In this document: piece after piece, positions 1 to 5,512 of the stretch | Layout of the letters: each line of letters starts with the position of its first letter | Numbering within the stretch: the first letter of the stretch is position 1 | Assembly: GCA_011048485.1 (NCBI GenBank) | Contig: DSDX01000305.1 | Location: 1-6,311, forward strand | Direction of reading: 5' to 3' | Length of the DNA stretch: 6,311 nt | Source: Candidatus Aminicenantota bacterium | GTDB taxonomy: Bacteria > Acidobacteriota > Aminicenantia > Aminicenantales > Saccharicenantaceae | Made by a program: the position numbers and the translations under genes | The notes under the pieces: generated by a model | What the model was told of the DNA's origin: nothing | Seen by the model: only the letters and a program-made list of their open reading frames with translations | Database searches by the model: none

Positions 1-897
1 CGTCAGGGCCGGGGACTCGTCGATGAAGATGCGGGCCTGGGACAGGGCCTCGCCGGCCAGCTTGAGCTTCTCGAAGTCGCGGTCGCTGAGGTAGCCGGTC
101 CGAGTCTTCTTGATGTCGATCTGCGATTCGGCGCAGAGCAGGCGGATGACGATCTGGGCCTCGGCCATCTCCATGGAGAAGAAGCCCACGGCCTTGTCCG
201 TCTTGAGCCCGACATGTTGGGAGATGTTCAGGGCCAGGGCCGTCTTGCCCATGGACGGGCGGGCGGCCAGGATGACCAGCTCGGAGGGCTGGAACCCGGC
301 CGTCATGCCGTCGAGGAAGCGGAAGCCCGAGGGGATGCCGGTGACCGCCTCCTTGCGGGCCGCCGTTTCCCGGATCAATTCCAGGGTCGGCCCGGTCAGC
401 TGGTGCATGGGACGGAAGCCCGGCTTGATGCGCTGCTCCGCGATCTCGACGATGGCCGCCTGGGCCGCGTTGAGCAGTTCGTCGGCGTCCTCCCTCTGGT
501 CGTAGCTCTCCTGGATGATCCGCGTCGAGGACAGGATCAGGCGCCGGAGCAGGGCCTTCTCCTTGATGATCTGGGCGTAGTACTCGACGTTGAGGTTGCG
601 GGGGACGCCGTCGAGGAGCGAGGCGAGGTACGAGGCCCCGCCGATCTCCTCGAGGATCCCGGCCCTCTGGGCGTCCTCGGTCAGGGTCAGCAGATCGACG
701 GCCAGGCCCTTGTCGACCAGCCCGACGATGCGCTCCAGGATCTTCCTGTGGGCCTCCTTGTAGAGGTCCTCCGGGGAGATCGTGGACAGGACGACGTTGA
801 GGTTCTGGGTCTGGACGAGGATGCCTCCGAGGATGGTCCTTTCCGCCTCGAGGCTATGCGGCGGCGTCTTCTTCAGGAACATCGTGTCGAGTTCCAT
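1..897 (-). CDS. dnaB: Replicative DNA helicase DnaB, N-terminal 299 codons (3' end outside window)
   Basis: Hexameric ATP-driven helicase that unwinds DNA ahead of the replication fork and recruits primase. The minus-strand frame is open from an ATG at 897 to the window edge. Residues about 13-27 (PHSLEAERTILGGIL) are the conserved opening of the DnaB N-terminal domain, which runs to about residue 115. A helical linker follows, and the RecA-like domain begins near 'TGIPSGFRFLD' (186-196). Walker A is ARPSMGKT (212-219); FFSMEM (239-244) carries the catalytic-glutamate motif, usually SLEM. Walker B and later motifs lie beyond the window. The start at 897 is preceded by GAGGTG a few bases upstream; an in-frame ATG at 882 is a weaker alternative. 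It lies 37 nt after rplI and is probably the last of the S6-S18-L9-DnaB operon genes visible here. No intein is seen in the visible part, including at the P-loop, a common intein site. Confidence 0.96.
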   Translation of the reverse strand, partial: MELDTMFLKKTPPHSLEAERTILGGILVQTQNLNVVLSTISPEDLYKEAHRKILERIVGLVDKGLAVDLLTLTEDAQRAGILEEIGGASYLASLLDGVPRNLNVEYYAQIIKEKALLRRLILSSTRIIQESYDQREDADELLNAAQAAIVEIAEQRIKPGFRPMHQLTGPTLELIRETAARKEAVTGIPSGFRFLDGMTAGFQPSELVILAARPSMGKTALALNISQHVGLKTDKAVGFFSMEMAEAQIVIRLLCAESQIDIKKTRTGYLSDRDFEKLKLAGEALSQARIFIDESPALT

Positions 898-934
898 GGC
901 CACCTCGGTCCGGCCGCGCCCCGGCCGGTCGCGT

Positions 935-1447
935 TCAGGACTGGTCCGACGCCGGCTCCCCGCCGGGCTCCCCGGCCTGGCCGGGGCCCTCGCCCTCCTC
1001 CTCGTCCTCGCGGACGACGACGACATTCACCTCGGCCCGGTCATCGGCGCTGATCTTGACCGGGACGGCGAAATGACCGAGCCTTTTGATCGGCTCGTCG
1101 AGCTGGATCTTCTTCTTGTCGATGTCGTAGCCCAGGGCGTCGAGCGCCTCCTTGATGTCGGCGGTCGAGACGGAGCCGAAGATGACGTCCCTCTCGCCGG
1201 CCCGCCGGGCGAACGTCAGGGAAACCTGGTTTAGCTTTTCGACGAGCGACTGGAAGGACTTGCGCTCGATCTCCAGCTTCTTTTTCAGGGCCGCGCGCTC
1301 GATCTCGATCGACTTGAGGTTCGTCGGCGTCACCTCCAGGGCCATCTTCCTCGGGATGAGGTAGTTCCGGCCGAACCCGGGGGCGACGTTGACGACGTCC
1401 CCGCGCCGGCCGAGCTTCTCCACGTCCTGTCTCAGAATGACCTTCAT
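935..1447 (-). CDS. rplI: 50S ribosomal protein L9 with extended acidic C-terminal tail
   Basis: L9 binds 23S rRNA near the base of the L1 stalk through its N-terminal domain and projects a long helix ending in a C-terminal domain; it helps maintain reading frame. The 170-aa product starts MKVILRQDV and has the family signature around residues 13-37 (GRRGDVVNVAPGFGRNYLIP). A charged connecting helix (about 41-75) and the C-terminal domain (about 76-146) follow. The usual family length is about 150 residues. Here some 24 extra residues, rich in Glu, Gly and Pro (about 147-170), follow the last beta strand and look disordered. The ATG lies one base after the rpsR stop codon (TGA-C-ATG), with GAGG inside the end of rpsR as a likely ribosome binding site, so translation is probably coupled. 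Confidence 0.97.
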   Translation of the reverse strand: MKVILRQDVEKLGRRGDVVNVAPGFGRNYLIPRKMALEVTPTNLKSIEIERAALKKKLEIERKSFQSLVEKLNQVSLTFARRAGERDVIFGSVSTADIKEALDALGYDIDKKKIQLDEPIKRLGHFAVPVKISADDRAEVNVVVVREDEEEGEGPGQAGEPGGEPASDQS

Positions 1448-1448
1448 G

Positions 1449-1715
1449 TCAGTCCTCGACGTAGGGCAGGAGGGCCATGAGCCGGGCCCTCTTGACGGCC
1501 AGGGACAGCTTCCGCTGATGGAAGGCGCACGTCCCGGTGATCCGGCGCGGGGTGATCTTGCCCCGGTCGGGGATGTATTTCCTCAGGATCTCGACGGCCT
1601 TGTAGTCGATGCCCCGGACGTTCCTCTGGCAGAACCGGCAGAACTTCCTCTTGGGCGCGTAGTACCTTCGATAGCCGCCCCGTTCGCTGCGCTCGGGCCT
1701 GTCGTCTCGCGGCAT
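1449..1715 (-). CDS. rpsR: 30S ribosomal protein S18, zinc-binding (C+) type
   Basis: S18 binds the central domain of 16S rRNA as a heterodimer with S6. The product is 88 aa, with the typical core 'IDYKAVEILRKYI', 'GKITPRRITGT' and the C-terminal 'KRARLMALLPY'. Cys26, Cys29, Cys63 and His66 (FCRFC and TCAFH) form the four-ligand zinc set of C+ S18 proteins. I chose the ATG at 1715 over an in-frame ATG at 1760: the 1715 start has GAGGAG eight bases upstream and follows the rpsF stop by one base (TAA-G-ATG), whereas the 1760 start would add 15 atypical residues and overlap rpsF by 44 nt. The N-terminal 20 residues are basic and low complexity, as is common for S18. No ssb or priB gene separates it from rpsF. 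Confidence 0.96.
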   Translation of the reverse strand: MPRDDRPERSERGGYRRYYAPKRKFCRFCQRNVRGIDYKAVEILRKYIPDRGKITPRRITGTCAFHQRKLSLAVKRARLMALLPYVED

Positions 1716-1716
1716 C

Positions 1717-2085
1717 TTATTTCTCCTCTTTCGCTTCGGCCGGAGCGGGGGCGTTCGCATCGGCCCCCTTCTTCTTCTTCTTGCGCCCGGCTAGATCGCG
1801 CGCGTCCTTGAGGACGGTCATGAAACGCATGACGGCGTCGCTCTGTTTGAACCGGCGCTCCAGCTCCGCGGACACGTCGCCGCCGCCTTCGTACGTGAAG
1901 AACACGTAGAAGCCTTCCTGGAACCTCTTGATCGGGTAGGCCAGCCTGCGCTTGCCCCAGACGTCCTGCTTGACCATGTGGCCCTTTTTGTTGGCCACGA
2001 TCTCGGCCATCTGCTGGATGAATTGTGTCGTCTCTTCTTCGGATAGGGCGGGGGAGAGAACGAACCCCGTTTCGTACTGCCTCAA
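1717..2085 (-). CDS. rpsF: 30S ribosomal protein S6 (TTG start, Lys-run and acidic tail)
   Basis: S6 pairs with S18 in the platform of the small subunit. The 122-aa product opens MRQYETGFVLSP and contains the conserved 'VWGKRRLAYPIKRFQEGFYVFF' stretch (42-63) and the 'SDAVMRFMTV' helix (82-91). The core ends near residue 98. It is followed by a run of five lysines (102-106), an Ala/Pro segment and the acidic end EAKEEK, which is probably disordered. The start is TTG: there is no in-frame ATG before residue 26, and a near-perfect AAGGAGG lies five bases upstream of the TTG. This is the first gene of the rpsF-rpsR-rplI-dnaB cluster, with its own predicted promoter at 2149-2176. Confidence 0.96.
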   Translation of the reverse strand: MRQYETGFVLSPALSEEETTQFIQQMAEIVANKKGHMVKQDVWGKRRLAYPIKRFQEGFYVFFTYEGGGDVSAELERRFKQSDAVMRFMTVLKDARDLAGRKKKKKGADANAPAPAEAKEEK

Positions 2086-2090
2086 TGGAA

Positions 2091-2097
2091 CCTCCTT
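2091..2097 (-). promoter_or_regulatory. Strong Shine-Dalgarno site of rpsF
   Basis: AAGGAGG on the minus strand lies five bases before the TTG at 2085. It settles the choice of a TTG start for S6. The upstream leader contains CUCCUU (2133-2138), complementary to AAGGAG of this site. Confidence 0.85.
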
Positions 2098-2109
2098 ATG
2101 GCTTGGGCA

Positions 2110-2132
2110 GCTCCTTCCTCTCGGGAAGGAAC
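2110..2132 (-). promoter_or_regulatory. Hairpin in the rpsF leader, candidate autoregulatory element
   Basis: In the minus-strand transcript the bases 2132-2124 (GUUCCUUCC) pair with 2118-2110 (GGAAGGAGC): nine pairs including one G-U, closing a five-base loop CGAGA. The 3' arm contains AAGGAG, the same hexamer as the ribosome binding site downstream. The sequence CUCCUU just upstream (2133-2138) can pair with either copy. S6:S18 leader regulation is known in many bacteria and involves a conserved CCG; CCCG occurs at the loop edge here. Assignment to that RNA family is inference. Confidence 0.45.
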
Positions 2133-2148
2133 AAGGAGTTAAAGGCCT

Positions 2149-2176
2149 ATTCTAGACGAATCGGCGGAAAATTCAA
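2149..2176 (-). promoter_or_regulatory. Predicted sigma-70-type promoter for rpsF-rpsR-rplI-dnaB
   Basis: On the minus strand TTGAAT (2176-2171) matches the -35 consensus at four of six bases. TAGAAT (2154-2149) matches the -10 consensus at five of six. They are 16 bp apart. Transcription would begin near 2142, giving a leader of about 57 nt before the S6 TTG. It is an AT-rich island in a very GC-rich gap and has the right orientation for the ribosomal protein cluster. Confidence 0.65.
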
Positions 2177-2248
2177 GGCCCTTCTTCCCCTTCCCGGAAC
2201 CCTGCTCTCCGGCTTCGCTCGGGATGTCGTCCCTTGCCCCCGCACCCC

Positions 2249-2306
2249 GGAAACCTTCTTATATGGTTTCCCCCGCCTGCGGCGGGTCCCCCTTCCAGCA
2301 CGGGGG
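2249..2306. repeat. Cluster of three adjacent inverted repeats in the pth-rpsF gap
   Basis: Three hairpin-forming units stand almost end to end. GGAAACC at 2249-2255 pairs with GGTTTCC at 2265-2271 (nine-base AT-rich loop). CCCGCC at 2272-2277 pairs with GGCGGG at 2281-2286 (TGC loop). CCCCC at 2288-2292 pairs with GGGGG at 2302-2306. A weaker GGGA/TCCC pair lies at 2221-2233. No coding potential is recognisable on either strand. The element may be a dispersed intergenic repeat (REP-like), a remnant, or part of transcription termination after pth; the sequence alone does not decide. Confidence 0.5.
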
Positions 2307-2347
2307 CCTTGGGCCGGCATCCCTCGCCGCCTCGAGAGCGGGTTCGG

Positions 2348-2367
2348 AAAAGCGCGAAAAGTCGCTT
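2348..2367 (-). terminator. Weak candidate terminator after pth
   Basis: Immediately after the pth stop codon the minus strand reads AAGCG, eight bases, then CGCTT followed by two more T. The stem is only five pairs and the U-run is short and overlaps the stem, so this would be a poor intrinsic terminator. The longer GC-rich hairpins at 2272-2306 could serve instead but lack a T tract. Confidence 0.25.
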
Positions 2368-2946
2368 CTAAAGGCCCGGCGCGACGCGCTTGTTGAAGCG
2401 GGTCATGGCCCGCTCGATCTCGCCGTCCAGCACCATCTCGAGGGCCTCGGCGGCTTGGTCCAGCCCCCGCCCGAGGTCGGCCCGCTCGTTCCGCTTGAAC
2501 GGCTCGAGGACGAAGTCGGCCGCGTCCCGGGACGCCGGGCAGGGGCCGATGCCGATCCGGACGCGCGGGAAGGCCTCGGACCCGACCTCGGCGGCGACGG
2601 AGATCATGCCCTTGTGCGTGCCGGGACCGCCGGCCTTGCGGACCCGGATCTCGCCGAGGGGGATGTCGAGATCGTCGGTGACGACGACCAGCCGGTCCGG
2701 ACCCACGCCTTTCCCGGCCAGGACCGCCCGCACGGCCGTCCCGCTCCTGTTCATGTAGGTCTTGGGCAGGACCAGGAAGATGTCCTCGCCGCCCCTGCGC
2801 GCAAGCGCCGTGCGGGACTTGAACAGCCGGCCGCGGGGCTCGACGCCCCAAGCCCGGGCCAGGCGCTCTACCAGCATGACGCCCGCGTTGTGGCGCGTGT
2901 CCGCGTACTCGTCACCCGGGTTGCCAAGCCCGACGACCACCCACAA
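2368..2946 (-). CDS. pth: Peptidyl-tRNA hydrolase
   Basis: Hydrolyses peptidyl-tRNA released from stalled ribosomes and so recycles tRNA. The 192-aa product is of normal family length. Residues matching the E. coli active site are visible: Asn9 in VGLGNPG, catalytic His19 in TRHNAG, Met65-Asn66 in TYMN and Asp91 in TDDLD; 'RVRIGIG' (128-134) is also conserved. The loop written GGHNG in E. coli is GTHKG here (109-113), so Lys112 sits at the position of E. coli Asn114. The start is TTG at 2946, three bases after the rplY stop, with GGAG nine bases upstream. A GTG two codons later would leave only six residues before Asn9 and lacks good spacing. Last gene of the first cluster; in many relatives ychF would follow, but the structured gap comes next. 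Confidence 0.96.
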   Translation of the reverse strand: MWVVVGLGNPGDEYADTRHNAGVMLVERLARAWGVEPRGRLFKSRTALARRGGEDIFLVLPKTYMNRSGTAVRAVLAGKGVGPDRLVVVTDDLDIPLGEIRVRKAGGPGTHKGMISVAAEVGSEAFPRVRIGIGPCPASRDAADFVLEPFKRNERADLGRGLDQAAEALEMVLDGEIERAMTRFNKRVAPGL

Positions 2947-2949
2947 GCG

Positions 2950-3615
2950 CTATTTCTCCGTTTCTTCCGGCTCGGCCCGCTCCTTCTTGATGACCTCGGG
3001 CTCCTCGGCCCCCTCGGCCGCGACTTCCTCTTCCGGCTTCTCGCCCGGGAACTCCTCTTCCTTATGGGGGACCGAGATGAGGACGAGGACGGTGTCGGGC
3101 TCCGTGAGGACTTTGATCCCGGCCGGGACGGCCATGGCCCCGACCTTGAATGACTGCTGCGTGTGCAGCCCGGAGATGTCGATCGACAGGCTCTCGGGGA
3201 TATCCCGCGGGAGACACTCGATCTCCACCTCGCGGGTGGCGAAATCGATGAAGCCCCCCTCGGTTTTGACCCCGACGGGCTCGCCGCGATGAACGACGGG
3301 CACGGTGACCCGGATCGGCTTGTCCATGGAGATGCTGACGAGATCGACGTGAACGAGCTCGTCGGAGGCGGGGTCGACCTGCATGTCCTTGATCATGACG
3401 TCGTACTCGTCGGCGCCGACGGCGACCTTGAAGATCGTGTTCTCCCCCGTCTCGAGCCGCATGATCCTCACGACGTCGTTCTTGTCCAGGACGAGCGGCA
3501 TCGAGGCCATCGAGCCGCCGTAGAGGACGGCCGGGACCAGCCCCCGGGCCCGAAGTCGGCGCGAAGCGTTCGAGCCCAGGTCTTGGCGCTTTTCTGTCTT
3601 GACGACGATGTTCAT
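2950..3615 (-). CDS. rplY: 50S ribosomal protein L25, long CTC/TL5 form
   Basis: Binds 5S rRNA on the large subunit. The 221-aa product has the L25 domain at residues 1-93 (SRRLRARGLVPAVLYGG; the end HVDLVSI) and the CTC beta domain at about 98-184. A Glu/Pro-rich acidic tail (about 185-221) completes the protein. This is the long two-domain form, not the roughly 95-residue E. coli form. The ATG at 3615 is preceded by AAGGAG, which overlaps the prs stop codon (TAA followed by GGAG), leaving a 10-nt gap and suggesting coupled translation with prs. The pth start follows three bases after its TAG. Confidence 0.96.
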   Translation of the reverse strand: MNIVVKTEKRQDLGSNASRRLRARGLVPAVLYGGSMASMPLVLDKNDVVRIMRLETGENTIFKVAVGADEYDVMIKDMQVDPASDELVHVDLVSISMDKPIRVTVPVVHRGEPVGVKTEGGFIDFATREVEIECLPRDIPESLSIDISGLHTQQSFKVGAMAVPAGIKVLTEPDTVLVLISVPHKEEEFPGEKPEEEVAAEGAEEPEVIKKERAEPEETEK

Positions 3616-3625
3616 GGCGTTCTCC

Positions 3626-4555
3626 TTAGGTGAACAGGGAGCTGACGGAGCTTCCCTCGTTGATCCTCCGGATCGCCTCGCCGAAGAGCTCGGCGACCGA
3701 GAGGACGGCGAACCGGCCGGAGCCTGCGGCTTTCTCCGTCAGCGGTATCGTATTGGTCACGAAGATCCGTTCGAGCTTGGACGGCACGATCCGGTCGAGG
3801 GCCGGCCCCGACAGCACGGGGTGGGTGCAGGCGCCGAAGATCCTCTTGGCCCCCTCCTTGGCCAGGGCCTCGACGCTGAGGGTCAGCGTGCCGGCCGTAT
3901 CGACCATGTCGTCGAAGATGACGACGTTCTGGCCGGTCACCTCGCCGATGACGTGCAGGACCTTGGCCACGTTCGGGGCCGGCCGTCTCTTGTCGATGAT
4001 GGCCAGCTTGGCGTTCAGGCGCTGGGCGAACACACGGGCCCGGCCCACGCCGCCGGCATCGGGCGAGACGATCGTCAGATCGTCGAGCTTGAGCGACTTG
4101 ATGTGGCCGGCCAGGACCGGGGCGGCCATGAGGTTGTCCACGGGGATGCCGAAGAAGCCCTGGATCTGGGGCGAGTGGAGGTCCATGGTCAGGATCCGGT
4201 TGGACCCGGCGGTCTCGAGCAGGTCCGAGACGAGCCGGGCCGAGATCGGGACCCGGGGCCGGTCCTTCCAATCCTGGCGGGCGTAGGGGAAGTAGGGGAT
4301 GACGGCGGTGATGCGGCCCGCGGACGCCCTTTTGAAGGCGTCGATCATGATGAACAGCTCCATGAGGTGGCTGTTCGCGTCGGACGATCCCGACTGGATG
4401 ATAAAGATGTCCTCGCCGCGGACGTTCTCGTCGATATAGAAGTGGATCTCGCCGTCGCTGAAGCGGTCGAGAACGCAGCGCCCGAGGTCGATCTTGAGAA
4501 AATCGACGATCTCCTGGGCCAAGGCCGTGTTCGATGATCCCGTGAATATCTTCAT
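3626..4555 (-). CDS. prs: Ribose-phosphate pyrophosphokinase (PRPP synthetase, class I)
   Basis: Transfers pyrophosphate from ATP to ribose 5-phosphate, making PRPP for purine, pyrimidine, NAD, His and Trp synthesis. The 309-aa product has the usual length. Visible motifs are FSDGE (32-36), the ATP-binding YARQD (91-95), DLHS with His127, SPDAGG (164-169), the flexible-loop basic set DKRR (188-191) and the PRPP-binding loop VIFDDMVDTAGT (212-223). Trp96 follows YARQD where Arg or Lys is normally found (QDRK in bacteria, QDKK in human). The ATG at 4555 has AGGA six bases upstream and lies 29 nt after the tRNA-Gln 3' end, so it is probably expressed from a transcript that also contains the tRNA. 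The neighbourhood lolB-ispE-prs-rplY-pth resembles many Gram-negative genomes. Confidence 0.97.
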   Translation of the reverse strand: MKIFTGSSNTALAQEIVDFLKIDLGRCVLDRFSDGEIHFYIDENVRGEDIFIIQSGSSDANSHLMELFIMIDAFKRASAGRITAVIPYFPYARQDWKDRPRVPISARLVSDLLETAGSNRILTMDLHSPQIQGFFGIPVDNLMAAPVLAGHIKSLKLDDLTIVSPDAGGVGRARVFAQRLNAKLAIIDKRRPAPNVAKVLHVIGEVTGQNVVIFDDMVDTAGTLTLSVEALAKEGAKRIFGACTHPVLSGPALDRIVPSKLERIFVTNTIPLTEKAAGSGRFAVLSVAELFGEAIRRINEGSSVSSLFT

Positions 4556-4584
4556 CGTCCTTTCCTCGCCATATATCGTCCGAA

Positions 4585-4655
4585 CTGGGGCGGGAGGATT
4601 CGAACCTCCGATGACGGAGCCAAAGTCCGTTGCCTTACCGCTTGGCTACGCCCCA
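4585..4655 (-). tRNA. tRNA-Gln (anticodon UUG)
   Basis: A complete cloverleaf reads on the minus strand. The acceptor TGGGGCG (4655-4649) pairs perfectly with CGCCCCA (4592-4586), and the discriminator base is G at 4585, as expected for tRNA-Gln. The D arm is GCC/GGC with GG in the loop. The anticodon stem ACGGA/TCCGT encloses CTTTGGC, giving anticodon TTG at 4623-4621. The T arm is GGAGG-TTCGAAT-CCTCC. The variable region is four bases and the total is 71 nt. CCA is not encoded, so it must be added after transcription. The first ten bases are shared with the 3' end of ispE, and prs begins 29 nt downstream, so it probably matures from a polycistronic transcript. Confidence 0.97.
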
Positions 4656-5512
4656 GCGCCGAGCCGGGCCCAATAGCTCGCCCGCGGCAGGGTAGCCGCG
4701 AGACGGGCGTTCCATGTGCCGGGGAGTCTCCTCCGCGCCTCATCCGCGCTCGCCGTGTCCGGGAACAGGCCGTAGACGGCCGAGCCCGAACCGCTGACCT
4801 GGGACAGGAGGGCCCCCTCTTCCCGGAAGGATCGTGTCCAACTCGCGAGCTCGGGATGGGCCCTGAAAATGACGCGCTCCAGGTCGTTCTCCAGGAGTCC
4901 GAAGTCTCCGGTCTCCAGAAAGCGCATAATTTTACTTTCTTTCATGGGGGAAGTCAAGGAGGCGTCCAGGCCCGCGTAGATGGTCGGCGTGGCGATCGGA
5001 TAGGGCGGGAAGGCGAGCAGGCAGGCCAGGGACGAGAGGTCGGGCAGAGGGGTCAGCCTGTCGCCTATGCCTTCCCCGAGGCAGAGACCGCCCTCGAGAA
5101 AAAAGGGTACATCGGCCCCGAGGCGGCGGGCGAGAGGAGCCAAGTCTTTCCTCCCCAAGCCCAGGCCCCACTGTTCGCTGAGGGCCCGGAGCGTCACCGC
5201 CGCGTCCGAGCTCCCCCCGCCGAGACCTCGGCCGGCGGGGATGGCTTTCCGGACGGCGATCCGTGCGCCCCTGTCCGAGCCCGTCCTCTCGCGAAGCAGG
5301 ACGGCGGCGCGATGGACGAGATTCGTCCGGTCCCACGGGATGGCCGGATCGTCGCCCGAAAGGTCGAGCGCTCCGTCGGGGGCGGCCTCGAAGGCGAGCT
5401 CGTCGGCGAGGGAGACCGTCTGGAACAGCGTCCGGATGTCATGATAGCCGTCCGGCCTTCCGCCGACGACCTCGAGGCCAAGATTGATCTTGGCGAAAGC
5501 CCTGACGATCAT
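4646..5512 (-). CDS. ispE: 4-diphosphocytidyl-2-C-methyl-D-erythritol kinase
   Basis: GHMP-family kinase of the MEP pathway; it phosphorylates the 2-hydroxyl of CDP-methylerythritol on the way to IPP and DMAPP. The 288-aa product has the normal length. The N-terminal AKINLGLEV carries Lys8 and is followed by DGYHDI (21-26). The ATP-binding loop is PAGRGLGGGSSDAA (92-105). Asp134 in LGADVPFF is the expected catalytic base, and SGSGSAVYGLF (240-250) is the third GHMP motif. The ATG overlaps the upstream lipoprotein stop as ATGA, and no strong ribosome binding site is seen, which suggests translational coupling. The TAG stop is formed by bases 8-10 of tRNA-Gln, so the last ten bases lie inside the tRNA gene. 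Confidence 0.96.
   Translation of the reverse strand: MIVRAFAKINLGLEVVGGRPDGYHDIRTLFQTVSLADELAFEAAPDGALDLSGDDPAIPWDRTNLVHRAAVLLRERTGSDRGARIAVRKAIPAGRGLGGGSSDAAVTLRALSEQWGLGLGRKDLAPLARRLGADVPFFLEGGLCLGEGIGDRLTPLPDLSSLACLLAFPPYPIATPTIYAGLDASLTSPMKESKIMRFLETGDFGLLENDLERVIFRAHPELASWTRSFREEGALLSQVSGSGSAVYGLFPDTASADEARRRLPGTWNARLAATLPRASYWARLGAGA

Noticed and set aside
214..1053. Long plus-strand open frame (279 codons) opposite dnaB and rplI
   Set aside because: It is antisense to clearly recognisable proteins, has low-complexity composition typical of GC-rich shadow frames, and matches no family.
1449..1760. Longer S18 starting at the ATG at 1760 (103 aa)
   Set aside because: The ATG at 1715 has a strong, well-spaced binding site and follows the S6 stop by one base; the extra 15 residues are translated from the S6 tail in another frame.
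2147..2851. Overlapping minus-strand frame (234 codons) through the gap and pth
   Set aside because: It is out of frame with the real Pth and is Arg/Gly/Pro-rich without motifs. It would also run through the rpsF promoter region.
2224..3153. Long plus-strand open frame (309 codons) across the gap, pth and rplY
   Set aside because: It runs opposite two conserved genes, and its predicted protein is Asp/Gly/Arg/Pro-rich shadow sequence with no motif. The part in the gap has no independent coding sign.
3599..4537. Plus-strand open frame (312 codons) opposite prs
   Set aside because: It mirrors almost the whole of prs and arises from strong third-position GC bias; no domain is seen.
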